This document shows positions 43,019-53,728 of a DNA stretch of 64,000 nt, one piece after another. Origin of the DNA: Pirellulales bacterium (lineage in GTDB: Bacteria > Planctomycetota > Planctomycetia > Pirellulales > UBA1268). The stretch's first letter is position 1, and each line of letters starts with the position of its first letter. A program made the position numbers and the translations under genes. Under the pieces are notes generated by a model that made no database searches, was not told where the DNA came from, and worked only from the letters and a program-made list of their open reading frames with translations. The stretch lies in the NCBI GenBank assembly GCA_016776925.1, contig JADHSL010000005.1, positions 35,158-99,157 of the forward strand. Direction: 5' to 3'.

Positions 43019-43780
43019 CTACTTTTTCTTTTCTTTATCGGTCGGCTCGGGATTCATCACATCGAACAGGTCCCTACGTTTGTTCCACGATCGCCTGACC
43101 TGTGATCGAATCTTCCAGATCGACACATTGTCCAACTCAACCGTTCCATCTTTTGGTCCTGCAAGACCAAGTCCGTTGCCGCCGCTAGGGTTTGCCTTTG
43201 CCAGACAATCATGCTTGACATACCAGGTTGGCCCATCGACAAACTGAATAACAAACTCATCACCCTTGAGCTCTGCTAATGCGTGATACCACGTTCCAGG
43301 TGCATATTTAAATTCGTCCGACTCGGCAACTTTGAGTGTCTCGTGGTCAACGATCACAAACGTACCCTTGCTACTAAATTTTACTCGACAGACATGGTGA
43401 CCAAATTCAATGAAGGGAACGATGTCTGTTTCCTCACCACCGACGAAGCGAAAGGAAAAACCTGCAAGAAACTCTGGTGGAGTGACTGGCACACTCACAC
43501 GGGGCTCATATCCATAGTGGTGTGTTCGACTTGCCTGATATTCCTCTGAAGAGGGTCGGCCTCGCAAGACTCCATCTTCTACAGACCAACGCGTACCCTG
43601 TCGGTTCTGCCAGTTCGTTTTCTTGACTGGCCCACTTTTCGAAAATGTTTCCTGCAACACAACCTTGTCAGGAATCACCATAAGTGGCTGCAGTGCACTC
43701 CACTCTGCTGCTGAACAGGCTGTGACGACAGAAAACAAGTTCAGGCTTACAAGGAACATCCTGATTGCGATCATTCTCAT
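43019..43780 (-). CDS. Secreted DUF1080/LamG-like hypothetical protein
   Basis: Signal peptide plus TFSKSGPVKKTNWQNRQGTRWSVEDGVLRGRPSSEEY...GLGLAGPKDGTVELDNVSIWKI, beta-sandwich-like layout. Confidence 0.6.
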   Translation of the reverse strand: MRMIAIRMFLVSLNLFSVVTACSAAEWSALQPLMVIPDKVVLQETFSKSGPVKKTNWQNRQGTRWSVEDGVLRGRPSSEEYQASRTHHYGYEPRVSVPVTPPEFLAGFSFRFVGGEETDIVPFIEFGHHVCRVKFSSKGTFVIVDHETLKVAESDEFKYAPGTWYHALAELKGDEFVIQFVDGPTWYVKHDCLAKANPSGGNGLGLAGPKDGTVELDNVSIWKIRSQVRRSWNKRRDLFDVMNPEPTDKEKKK

Positions 43781-43921
43781 TGCGCTTCTTCCTCTTTAAT
43801 GCAATGCTTCTGTGTCCTGTTTTGTGCAGACACACATTGCTCATCGATAAGAACATAGTAACCGGACCATGTTACAACACATTATGTATTTACCATCTCT
43901 ATTCAGAATGCTGAAATCGTG

Positions 43922-46900
43922 TCACTGAGTACTCAGGCTCAGACTCTGTGATCTCGCAGAAAATTCTGGTGCATACCGGCTGCGAATGGTCGCGAAACCA
44001 CTTGATGATTGCCCTCGGTGTGCGACACGTAGTGAATACTCAAGGACGTGAGTCCCTTGAGGTAATTGTTCGAAGAAAAACTGCGTGCTTGCGTCTCTCG
44101 TTACCTGATACCAACCAACACCATCTGCCCAACGCCAGCCTGAAAGGACATCCATTGGTTCCGTCACACAGGGCCGATGGTCTGTAAGTTCAAGAAACTC
44201 GTATGTTCGATCACTTGTGATTTTCAACCGCACAACAAGTTCTTCACCCACGCCTACTTTTTCTAATGCCACCACTGGTTCAAGTACAGGGCCTGACTTT
44301 GTCATTGTTCTGATAAAAAGTTCTTTTGTGACTGCAAGTTCGTCTCGTCCAGAAGCTTCAACATTCTCAATGTGATCGAGATACTGCCAATGAACGCCGC
44401 CGAACGCCAATCCACCACCTTCGGCTTTCTGAAAAATTATTTCTGCCATCGATGGCGTAATTTCTCTGCGCACAAATCTGTTCTCGAAAAAGCCGGTGCC
44501 GGCTTCTACCTTGCTTGCTCCATTCTCACCGGGCTTTATTGACTCTCCACCAACTGTTACCTCAACGAGTGAAGAATCACCAAGAAGATCGTCCCCTCGA
44601 CCAAGGAGCACACCGACAGCATTTGCAGTTGCCGGACTTCCAGGCCAACGGCTCGTTCTCTTCTGCTGAACAAGCCAGGCCTTCATTGCTTCAACTGATT
44701 CTGTATCCCCAACAATTTCATCAAATGCCTCGATCATAAGCGACTGTGTTTCGATCGGGGCCTGGGCCCAACTCCACCACATTGGATGTCGGTTTCGCCA
44801 CCACATACCTTGCCAATTATCTTCCTTTCGGTCAGCAGCCTGCTCACCTCGCGGCCCACCAACAGCTCGTTGCTTAAGGCTTTCAATAATCGACTCTGCT
44901 GTTACACGCTCACCGCCACGAAAAAGTGCAATCGCCAACTGACCCTGACTACGATTATGCGAAAGTTCCGTCCAACTCTTTTGTCCTACCCGCATGCACC
45001 ATGCATGGGCTTCAGCTGCCTCCCCGGCAGGTGGAGAATCAGCCAGGAAAAAACTTCTTGCATAGAGAGCGAATACACCCAGCTGAGTAAGCACTGGCTC
45101 CGAGGCTAATGCGAGGTTGCCAGCTTTGTGAGCTCGCTCCTGACGTTGTTCAGCCAAACGCTTTTCTTCAATGAGACGAGCATCGATCCACGGCAAAGTA
45201 GATTGCGGCAGAGTCATATCAATGTTGACACCATTGGCGCGAAGTCGACCAAAGCCCGAAACAATAGATAGCGTAATCGTGTCACTGGAACGACCTCCCG
45301 GAAACCACGGCCATCCTCCGTCAGGATTCCGCAGGCTTTGAAGGCGTTCGATTGCTGAAGAAACCTCCGACCGGACACGGCTCTCATCAAAAAGATTTGC
45401 AACGCGAGCCCTCGCCTCAGTTTCACTCGTGGCATCACGAACCCATGGTGTCTCTGCAAGAAGAGTCTTCACAAGAACTTCATTGTTTTCAAGCGGACTT
45501 TTCAGTGTGTTTGTACCTCGCCATTGCTCAAAGATCTTTTCAATTCGCGGATCACTTGTAACAAGATGCTTTGCATACGCATTTGCATACAGTCGATAGA
45601 AAAGTGCATCAACACTTTCATCATTTCGTTCCATCAGGTAGGGAAGAGCCATCACGGCATACCATGCTGGGTTTGACACAGCCTGGATAGCCAGTGACTC
45701 ATTCTGAATCGCAGACGAACCCTTTTGCTTACTCTCTAACAGTTTTTCTAAAATAACTGTACGTTGCTCACCACCACGCACCGTAATGGGAATCGTCTCA
45801 GTGACGAGTACTTTTCGAGGGAGCACCGGCAGTGTCGCCTCCTCTCCATCCGAAAGACGACGAGCTGATCCAGTCGTTGTTCCTGTCGCACGATACCGAA
45901 GTACATCTGTTCCGTCCGTGATAGACACTGTAAAAAAGACTGCCTCGGATGCCCCAGCTGGCAAATCAAAAGACTGTTCCTTCGTATCTTGTATCAATGC
46001 ATCGCGGTTGTCATTTGTGCGTGCATCGAACAAAGCGAATCGCACTGTTCCCGACAGGCGTCCGCTCGATGTATTGCTCACTTTGACTGGAATCTGAACG
46101 GTATCACCTTCGCGTAAAAACCGAGGTGGCATGGGCTCCACCATTAAGTCCTTTGATGTCACACAGGTATCAAGAAGGTTTCCACTTCGAATCTGTTTGT
46201 CATGTACAAAGGCTTTGAATTGCCAGGTTGTCAGTGTGTCAGGCAGAACAAACTCAAGCGTGACACTTCCGGCCTTATTCGAAGTAACTGTCGGCATAAA
46301 AAAAGCAGTTTCCGCCATGTTGGTGCGCGGTGGGGGTGAAACTGCACCCTTTCCTTTCTGTGAATTCTCATCTCTACTGTTTGCTGTTTCTTTTTGGGCA
46401 GAGTTAAAATTCGCTTGTGTGTCTGCACTCGTATCAGCCATCATCATTTCATCAGAGGCAGCAAAAGCCACCGCCCCTTTGGCCATAGCCCCTTCAGGCA
46501 CTCCCATTGCTGCCGCTGGCATCGATCGCATTCTTACCATACCTCCACCACCTAGCATGCCTCCAAAGCCACCATTGACTGGTGATCCGAAGGGGCGACG
46601 AAACTGATGATACGAGATACGAACACTTTGATGATCTCGTGCCCATGATCCATAAATCTGCCGCATAGCACTCGCAGAATTTGTAAACCTCAGCTGCCAA
46701 CGACTCGAATCGCGCGCGAAGAGAGCAAGGGTTGGCCATTGGTGTGATGCGAGTGCATCAAGTGATTGGTCGTAAAGCGTTGCGGTCATCTCTGCAAGAG
46801 CTGCTCGTGCTGGACCAGCGAGTGGATCAGCCTCTGTTCGAATGGTCGCCTGCCAGACTTGCTCCGTTGCAGGTTCCAATCGTCTCGTGAACTGTTCCCA

Positions 46901-49900
46901 TTGGACAGATAGCTTTTTATCCGTCCATGGCACATCAATCCTCTGCGATTCATGATAAAGACGACCCTCACGAACCATCCATGCGCGAAGTGTGACACCA
47001 CCTCGATGAGCATCTTCTATCTTGAATGAAACTGGCATCTGTGTTCGCTCATTATTTGTCCAACCACGCTTGAGCACACGGCCAGATTGCACAATCTCGA
47101 CTAAAAAACTGCCTTGGCTATATCCCGTTCCCACAATCGCGTGCAACTCATCTGCAACTTCAACTGTTGAATTCTCAACTCGTAATACAAAAGGCCGTTT
47201 TATTTCATACTTTTTGGCCTTTGGGTTGTTCACCTCGACAAGTCGTGTTGCGATGACTTCGGGACAATCTGCAGTAGCCGGGATCGTAAATGTTGCTCGG
47301 TAGATACCGGGCTGAAGCAGCACTGTGGCTTTGCCTTTCCCACTGGAGACATCCGTCACAATTTCATTGGTTGTCACCTGTTTTCCTTCGGCCCATGTTT
47401 TTGGATCATCATCTTGCGGCTCTGGAAGAAGAGACGACCCTCTGCTTTTTTGTCTTCGCAACACGTCATATGGAACCGTACGAGCTGTGAGATCAATCCG
47501 GGCAACACGCTTCGGCTGAATCAACTGATTGAGTCGGAGTGTTCCAGCTATCCCTCGGGGCGCGGCATCAAGCGATAGGGTTGAGACATGAATTGTGACT
47601 GAAGCAACATTTTCATCATTCGTGACCTGCCAATCATCAACATCCAGAGTTGCTTCCACATCAACATATCCAGCCAAAACTCGCGTATCTGTAGACCGTG
47701 TTTCACCACCTGAATCAGTCACATCAGCAGTCACGTGATACGTGAATGTCGGAAGCGACTCTGGTGGTGACACTCGATCAGGTACAGCTGGAAACGTAAT
47801 ACTGAACGTTCCGTCGGCATCTGTTATCGAATGCCCGCGGGCTATGCGTCGTGTTCCGCCGTCAAAGGGTAGCCACGGGAAACACCACCGACACCATATC
47901 GGAAACCGAACCTCTCGCTTCACATTCCAGACAACCTTTGCACCTCCAACTGCTAAGCCGGTATACGTCGAAGCGGTTCCCGAAAGCGTTACAAGTTTTT
48001 CAAGTTGGACAGACTCTGTCGGTGAGGCCAGCTCAACCTGAAATTTGGGTCGCTTATATTCTTCAATGCGAACACCCGTCGCACCTGTTGCACCACTTCC
48101 TTGAGCACGCACCGACCATCTACCAGGAAGTGAGCCTGTTGGAATTGGAAAGGTGCCTTGAAAAGATCCAAAGCCATTTGTTTTCAAAGAGAGTTTTGAA
48201 ACTTGCCTCCCATTCGCATCCTGAAGGAATGCCTCGACTGACGCTTTCGATATTGCAGTCGCGCCGCGACGATCAGCTGCTTGCTCAATCAGAATACCTT
48301 TGAAATGGAGCTGCTGACTTGGTCGATAGATCCCACGGTCTGTCATCAACACGATAGACCGTTTGGGCCGTTGTACGTTTTCACGATGCCACAATCGTTC
48401 CGGCTCGGTCAATACGTGGTGAATCTGACCATCGATCGCAGAAGACACAACAAAGATAGTTTCCTGTCCTGAATGAGCCTTCAACGTGTACTGGCCATCC
48501 TCGTTGGTCTTTATTGTTTCTTGCTTCACCATCTTTCGTGGGCGTGATCTCTGATCACGTTGCCATGCTGTCACTTCGGCTCCGTGAATCGGCTTCCCAC
48601 TTTCCACATCAACGACGTATCCGGTGTGTTGTGGAAGTTGTGCCTGATAGTCCGTTGTATTCACAGCAGATATTCGACTGACCCAGACAAGTGTTGTCGA
48701 AACAATATTATCACCATCACTAAAATCTCCACGATGACTGCATACGACCCAGTACGCACCAGGACTAATCGTTTCTGTTACGAATACTGAATCGACAGAA
48801 AGTTCTTCAATGGAAGATCGGTAATCATCGGTTTGTGGAAGAACAACAGTGGCGTCTTGAATGCTTGGAAGCGAAAGAATCCGCTCACGATCTTTTTGAT
48901 CAATCCCGCGCCCATACGGCTTTCCCTCAAGCAGTCGCTCTTCCCAATCTTCCTTCACAAGTCGCAGATGCATTTGCTCAATGTTACGATAGGTGACATG
49001 GAGTGCCGGCCAGGGCTTGGCCCAGGTGCGTTCTGTTGCAACAGCCAATTCCTTGGCTTCAATCAGGGCAATCAGGTTGTGACATTGTTTTCCACCAATG
49101 GTTGTCGGGTAGCGATCAACTGCTTTGAGTGCAATCATTCGAGCTTCGGCTGGGCTTTCAGAACGAATGATCTCTGCGAGCTGAAATCTCGCCATCGCAC
49201 TGATCTCATGATCCCCACACTGCTCAATAAAACTTCGTAATGCCTTACAGAACTCCTCGTCTGGTTCAGCCTCTGCGTTAGCAACTGCCACACCGCGCGC
49301 CCAGATAAGACGGTCAAGATCTGCCGAGTGAAAGGCTGTCTGGTCTTCATCATCTGCATGAAAATCCAAGATTTGTTGATAGAGACTGATGACCCGCAGT
49401 ACTGGTGAATCTTTATCCGTTACTGATTCCTTGTCTGCTTCAGCTTGGGCTGGCTTCCACTTGCGGAAGATATTGACGCCTTGGAGAGCTGGGCTCGATG
49501 CCTCAAACTCAAATGCATCCTCGGGATCAACCAGACCCCGTTCACCTGTCTGATGAAATGCAATTGCATCGCGCGCCACAACATCCCAGAGAGTCGGCCG
49601 GTACGCTTTTCCCATCGAACCGGCTTCGATCAGCATGGCCCAGTCGTCGACAGGTAAATCTTTGAGTCCTCTATCATCAGAAAGCGCTTTCTCGAATTGA
49701 TCGTGTATTTCAAGAACAATCTGTCGAAGGTCCCACGAACTTATTTCTGAAAGATTTCGATCTGCATTACTCTTCACTTGAGTTGTTCGCTGAGCAAATC
49801 GCCATCGATTCATTTGGAAAAACGTCCATGTCCAGTTGGCCTGAATGGCTTGCAGCGCGCCACGAGTTTGCACGGGTGCAGTTTCCGTTGCTGCATCCAG

Positions 49901-50191
49901 ATCAATCAAACGTTGTGGGTCATCTGCTGGTCGATCTGTATTTTCAAGTAACACACGGGTCGCAATCGCGCGAGCAACCTCATCCCATACCCGCTCAGTG
50001 ATGGCTGCCTGCTCTATTCCTCTGAGCACATCCCTGCCGGTCTTTGGCTTTCTTTCATCAATAGCTTTGGTAACACGCTGCCACTCTTTCTGACGAGGCA
50101 CTGGAGGATCTGCTGCATGAAGTGTGGTAACACAGCAACTGACAAAACAGAGCACGTGCAGAATGTGACGAGTCATTTTTCGATTTCCCAC
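43922..50191 (-). CDS. Alpha-2-macroglobulin family protein
   Basis: MG-domain motifs VLMTDRGIYRPSQQLHFKGI; FMPTVTSNKAGSVTLEFVLPDTLTTWQFKAFVHD; SNPAWYAVMALPYLM...SLRNPDGGWPWFPGG. Confidence 0.92.
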   Translation of the reverse strand: MGNRKMTRHILHVLCFVSCCVTTLHAADPPVPRQKEWQRVTKAIDERKPKTGRDVLRGIEQAAITERVWDEVARAIATRVLLENTDRPADDPQRLIDLDAATETAPVQTRGALQAIQANWTWTFFQMNRWRFAQRTTQVKSNADRNLSEISSWDLRQIVLEIHDQFEKALSDDRGLKDLPVDDWAMLIEAGSMGKAYRPTLWDVVARDAIAFHQTGERGLVDPEDAFEFEASSPALQGVNIFRKWKPAQAEADKESVTDKDSPVLRVISLYQQILDFHADDEDQTAFHSADLDRLIWARGVAVANAEAEPDEEFCKALRSFIEQCGDHEISAMARFQLAEIIRSESPAEARMIALKAVDRYPTTIGGKQCHNLIALIEAKELAVATERTWAKPWPALHVTYRNIEQMHLRLVKEDWEERLLEGKPYGRGIDQKDRERILSLPSIQDATVVLPQTDDYRSSIEELSVDSVFVTETISPGAYWVVCSHRGDFSDGDNIVSTTLVWVSRISAVNTTDYQAQLPQHTGYVVDVESGKPIHGAEVTAWQRDQRSRPRKMVKQETIKTNEDGQYTLKAHSGQETIFVVSSAIDGQIHHVLTEPERLWHRENVQRPKRSIVLMTDRGIYRPSQQLHFKGILIEQAADRRGATAISKASVEAFLQDANGRQVSKLSLKTNGFGSFQGTFPIPTGSLPGRWSVRAQGSGATGATGVRIEEYKRPKFQVELASPTESVQLEKLVTLSGTASTYTGLAVGGAKVVWNVKREVRFPIWCRWCFPWLPFDGGTRRIARGHSITDADGTFSITFPAVPDRVSPPESLPTFTYHVTADVTDSGGETRSTDTRVLAGYVDVEATLDVDDWQVTNDENVASVTIHVSTLSLDAAPRGIAGTLRLNQLIQPKRVARIDLTARTVPYDVLRRQKSRGSSLLPEPQDDDPKTWAEGKQVTTNEIVTDVSSGKGKATVLLQPGIYRATFTIPATADCPEVIATRLVEVNNPKAKKYEIKRPFVLRVENSTVEVADELHAIVGTGYSQGSFLVEIVQSGRVLKRGWTNNERTQMPVSFKIEDAHRGGVTLRAWMVREGRLYHESQRIDVPWTDKKLSVQWEQFTRRLEPATEQVWQATIRTEADPLAGPARAALAEMTATLYDQSLDALASHQWPTLALFARDSSRWQLRFTNSASAMRQIYGSWARDHQSVRISYHQFRRPFGSPVNGGFGGMLGGGGMVRMRSMPAAAMGVPEGAMAKGAVAFAASDEMMMADTSADTQANFNSAQKETANSRDENSQKGKGAVSPPPRTNMAETAFFMPTVTSNKAGSVTLEFVLPDTLTTWQFKAFVHDKQIRSGNLLDTCVTSKDLMVEPMPPRFLREGDTVQIPVKVSNTSSGRLSGTVRFALFDARTNDNRDALIQDTKEQSFDLPAGASEAVFFTVSITDGTDVLRYRATGTTTGSARRLSDGEEATLPVLPRKVLVTETIPITVRGGEQRTVILEKLLESKQKGSSAIQNESLAIQAVSNPAWYAVMALPYLMERNDESVDALFYRLYANAYAKHLVTSDPRIEKIFEQWRGTNTLKSPLENNEVLVKTLLAETPWVRDATSETEARARVANLFDESRVRSEVSSAIERLQSLRNPDGGWPWFPGGRSSDTITLSIVSGFGRLRANGVNIDMTLPQSTLPWIDARLIEEKRLAEQRQERAHKAGNLALASEPVLTQLGVFALYARSFFLADSPPAGEAAEAHAWCMRVGQKSWTELSHNRSQGQLAIALFRGGERVTAESIIESLKQRAVGGPRGEQAADRKEDNWQGMWWRNRHPMWWSWAQAPIETQSLMIEAFDEIVGDTESVEAMKAWLVQQKRTSRWPGSPATANAVGVLLGRGDDLLGDSSLVEVTVGGESIKPGENGASKVEAGTGFFENRFVRREITPSMAEIIFQKAEGGGLAFGGVHWQYLDHIENVEASGRDELAVTKELFIRTMTKSGPVLEPVVALEKVGVGEELVVRLKITSDRTYEFLELTDHRPCVTEPMDVLSGWRWADGVGWYQVTRDASTQFFFEQLPQGTHVLEYSLRVAHRGQSSSGFATIRSRYAPEFSARSQSLSLSTQ

Positions 50192-50370
50192 AGATTCAGA
50201 AAGAAAAGACTATTGGAAGAAGAAGTACATACCAGAACCTAAAAAACGTTTGTGTCGATGGAACACCGTTGCTTTCTGGTATGAAAACAATGTTTTTTTG
50301 TACTTTTCCTCCCTCTTCTACGCTGAGACTTTCTTGCCGTTACGGAAAAAAAGTGCTATTACTAAGTATA

Positions 50371-50488
50371 GATAGACCCCGCTGATCGATCCCCTCTGGG
50401 ATCCGCGCTTGTACGTTTTACACTGCAAGTGGCGACGTGGGTGTTCCCAACGGACTCTCTGGAGTTACATCGATGGAACCCTCGCCCA
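50371..50488 (+). promoter_or_regulatory. Conserved leader element, copy B, overlapping PSD1 start codon
   Basis: 118-nt ungapped match to minus-strand 27642-27525. Confidence 0.75.
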
Positions 50489-53400
50489 TGCGGCTACCAA
50501 TACAACGCGGTTCGTTGACCCTGCGTTTTGCAGGGTTTGCAATCGCTTTGGTTCAAATCGGCCTCACTCCTGAGATCGTTCGAGCTGAGGAGCCACTTTC
50601 GTATAACGAACATATTCGCCCAATTTTGGTTGAAAACTGTTTCTCCTGTCATGGAGCAGACTCGGCGAGCCGAAAAGCTGACCTTCGCCTCGATCGTCGA
50701 GATGATGCCATTGAATATGGAGCCATCATTGCTGGTGACCCCGACTCAACAGTTCTGCTCGACCGAATTTATTCTGAAGACCCCGAAGAGGTCATGCCTC
50801 CACCGGAGATCAAGAAAACACTTTCTGCTCAGCAGAAAGCCCTTCTCACCCAGTGGATCAAACAGGGTGCCGAATACGAGCCGCACTGGTCATTCATTCC
50901 ACCAACGCGGGTACCAGTTCCAAAAGTGAAAAAACAGGATTGGGTTCGCAACCCTATCGACTCCTTTATTCTTTCAAAGCTTGAAGCAGAAGGACTTCTT
51001 CCGGCTGCAGAAACTGATCGTAGAACACTCGCTCGACGTCTGTCATATGACCTTACTGGCCTTCCACCAGAACCCGCAATTGTTGAGGCGTTTGTTCTTG
51101 ATCCGCATGCCGATGCCTACGAAAGACTCGTTGACTCATTCCTCTCGAAACTTGAGTGGGGTGAACATCGTGCTCGCCATTGGCTTGACTATGCTCGATA
51201 TGCTGACACCCATGGCATTCACTTTGATAACTTCCGTGAAATCTGGACATACCGCCAGTGGGTTATTAATGCGTTCAACCGCAATATGCCATTTGATCAA
51301 TTTACGATCCTGCAACTTGCAGGAGACCTGGTCACTGATCATGGACCGGGTGCGACGCCTGATCAGATTCTTGATAACAAGATTGCCACTGGCTTCAATC
51401 GCTGCAATATGACGACCAATGAGGGTGGCATCATTGATGAGGAATACATTGTCCTCTACGCAAGGGATCGCACTGAAACCACAGCGCAGGTTTTCATGGG
51501 GCTCACTGCTGGTTGTGCCGTCTGCCATGACCATAAGTTTGACCCACTGTCACAAAAAGAGTTTTACGAACTCTCCGCATTCTTTAATAACACAACGCAG
51601 CGTGCAAAAGACGGTAACGTCTATAACACCCCACCTGTTCTCGCCGTACCACTTGCTCAAGATAGAACTCGATTTCGTAAAATTCAGAAAGAATTGCCTG
51701 TTGCACGAGCAGCTTTGGCAACCCGCAAGAAGAATGCGAAAACCGAATTCCACACATGGGTTCAATCACTCACGGAGGATCAGGTCCTTGCAGTACGGCC
51801 TCAAGAGACGCCACTTGTCGATATTGCATTTTCTGAGGGTGAGGGAAATAAAACAAAGGCATCTTTTTTAGGGAAACAAACCACCATACCGCTTTCAGAC
51901 TCGACTTCATGGCTGCCAGGTCCCAGCGGCATGCCTGCTGCATTAGTGAATGGAAAAGCTCTCGAACTTTCATCAGCTGGTGACTTCGAACATGATCAGC
52001 CCTTTACTATTTCCTGCTGGGTCAAACTTCCCAAAGAAGATGGGAATAAAAATTTTTCCATTGCTTCTCGGATGGATGAGTCCAACGCACACCGAGGATG
52101 GGATCTATGGGTTGAAGACCGCCGTGTCGGCATGCACCTGATCCACAAATGGCCTGAAGACGCATTAAAAGTTGTCGCAAAAAAACAACTCAAGCCAGAT
52201 GTCTGGACACTCGTCACGCTGTCATATAACGGCAGCGGGAATCCTGGTGGCATCAAAATCTATTACGATGGTGTTGTGCAGCAAAAGCCAAAGGTCGCAA
52301 ACAACAAATTTAAGAAAAATACAACACGTACTGAGACAGCGTCATTTGTTATTGGGAGTCGAACAAAGGGATCGCCTGCTAAAAACCTTGGTCTTACCAA
52401 TGTTTCTATCTGGGGCCGAGCTCTTACTCAAAACGAAGTCGAACGTATTGCAAAAGCCGATCTTCTGATTGATATCGTCAAACTTCCGAAGGATGAGCGG
52501 CTCCAGGCTGCGAATCGTCTGTATGATTGGTGGCTCATGGCTTTCGATAAACCGTTTCAGGCAGCCAAGGCTCGAGAGAACGCATTGGTCGGCGAAGAAG
52601 CAGCCATCAAAAACCGTGGCACCATTGCTCATGTCATGCAAGAAAAGCCAGACATGGCCAAAGCTTTTGTCCTCGATCGAGGAGAGTACGACAAACGTCT
52701 TGATGAGGTGGCTCCTGGAACTCCAGCCGCACTTCCGGCCTATCCAGAAACGCTTCCAAAAAATCGACTGGGATTAGCGCAGTGGCTCCTCCTGCAAGAT
52801 CACCCACTTACAAGTCGTGTTACCGTCAATCGATTCTGGCAAGAAGTCTTTGGGACTGGCCTTGTTCGCACGAGTGGTGACTTTGGCATTACCGGAGAAC
52901 TCCCAAGCAATCAGGAACTCCTCGATTGGCTTGCCGTCGAATTCCGTGAAAGCGGGTGGGATGTGCAACATCTCTTCCGACTTTTTGTGACGAGTGCAGC
53001 CTACCGACAGGCTGCAACGGCTACGCCTGCAAAACTACTTAAGGATCGCGAGAATCGTTTGCTGTCACGAGGTCCTCGTTTCCGAATGGATGCCGAAATG
53101 ATTCGTGACACGGCCTTGGCAGCAAGTGGTCTGCTTGTCCAGAAAATTGGTGGTCCAAGCGTCAAGCCATACCAACCCGATGGCGTCTGGAAAGCGGTTG
53201 CCATGCCACAAAGCGACACAAAAAAATATGCCGCAAGTACCGGCGCTGATCTGTATCGCAGAAGCATGTATTGGTTCTGGAAACGATCGGCTCCGCCAAC
53301 CTCGATGGATATTCTTGACGCGCCGTCACGTGAAGTCTGTACGGTGAGGCGAGACAGAACGAATACTCCATTGCAGGCACTTGTAACGTTAAATGATCCG

Positions 53401-53706
53401 CAGTTTGTGGAAGCGTCCAGGGCACTAGCCGACGATGCACTGTTCTTAGGTGGGAGCAATGACGACCAACGTATCGATTACATCACAAACAGGTTGTTAT
53501 CCCGGCCACTGACTGAAGCTGAAAAGCCTGTTGTTAAAAACTCACTGGCTGATTTGACGACCTGGTACAAGGAACATCCTGACGATGCACAAGCCGTCAT
53601 CTCAGTCGGACAATCACAGCCTCGTCATGAAGATGCCGTGACGTTAGCAAGCTGGACCATGCTGACAAATCAACTCATGAATCTGGACGAAGTACTTTCC
53701 AAATAA
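50473..53706 (+). CDS. PSD1 (cytochrome c + DUF1549 + LamG-like + DUF1553) protein
   Basis: RPILVENCFSCHGADSASRKADLRLD; GEHRARHWLDYARYADTHGIHFDNFREIW; LamG-like QPFTISCWVKLPKE...WTLVTLSYNGSGNPGGIKIYYDG; DAPSREVCTVRRDRTNTPLQALVTLNDPQF. Confidence 0.94.
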   Translation: MEPSPMRLPIQRGSLTLRFAGFAIALVQIGLTPEIVRAEEPLSYNEHIRPILVENCFSCHGADSASRKADLRLDRRDDAIEYGAIIAGDPDSTVLLDRIYSEDPEEVMPPPEIKKTLSAQQKALLTQWIKQGAEYEPHWSFIPPTRVPVPKVKKQDWVRNPIDSFILSKLEAEGLLPAAETDRRTLARRLSYDLTGLPPEPAIVEAFVLDPHADAYERLVDSFLSKLEWGEHRARHWLDYARYADTHGIHFDNFREIWTYRQWVINAFNRNMPFDQFTILQLAGDLVTDHGPGATPDQILDNKIATGFNRCNMTTNEGGIIDEEYIVLYARDRTETTAQVFMGLTAGCAVCHDHKFDPLSQKEFYELSAFFNNTTQRAKDGNVYNTPPVLAVPLAQDRTRFRKIQKELPVARAALATRKKNAKTEFHTWVQSLTEDQVLAVRPQETPLVDIAFSEGEGNKTKASFLGKQTTIPLSDSTSWLPGPSGMPAALVNGKALELSSAGDFEHDQPFTISCWVKLPKEDGNKNFSIASRMDESNAHRGWDLWVEDRRVGMHLIHKWPEDALKVVAKKQLKPDVWTLVTLSYNGSGNPGGIKIYYDGVVQQKPKVANNKFKKNTTRTETASFVIGSRTKGSPAKNLGLTNVSIWGRALTQNEVERIAKADLLIDIVKLPKDERLQAANRLYDWWLMAFDKPFQAAKARENALVGEEAAIKNRGTIAHVMQEKPDMAKAFVLDRGEYDKRLDEVAPGTPAALPAYPETLPKNRLGLAQWLLLQDHPLTSRVTVNRFWQEVFGTGLVRTSGDFGITGELPSNQELLDWLAVEFRESGWDVQHLFRLFVTSAAYRQAATATPAKLLKDRENRLLSRGPRFRMDAEMIRDTALAASGLLVQKIGGPSVKPYQPDGVWKAVAMPQSDTKKYAASTGADLYRRSMYWFWKRSAPPTSMDILDAPSREVCTVRRDRTNTPLQALVTLNDPQFVEASRALADDALFLGGSNDDQRIDYITNRLLSRPLTEAEKPVVKNSLADLTTWYKEHPDDAQAVISVGQSQPRHEDAVTLASWTMLTNQLMNLDEVLSK

Positions 53707-53728
53707 CCCATCCGCAAGAGATGAATCC

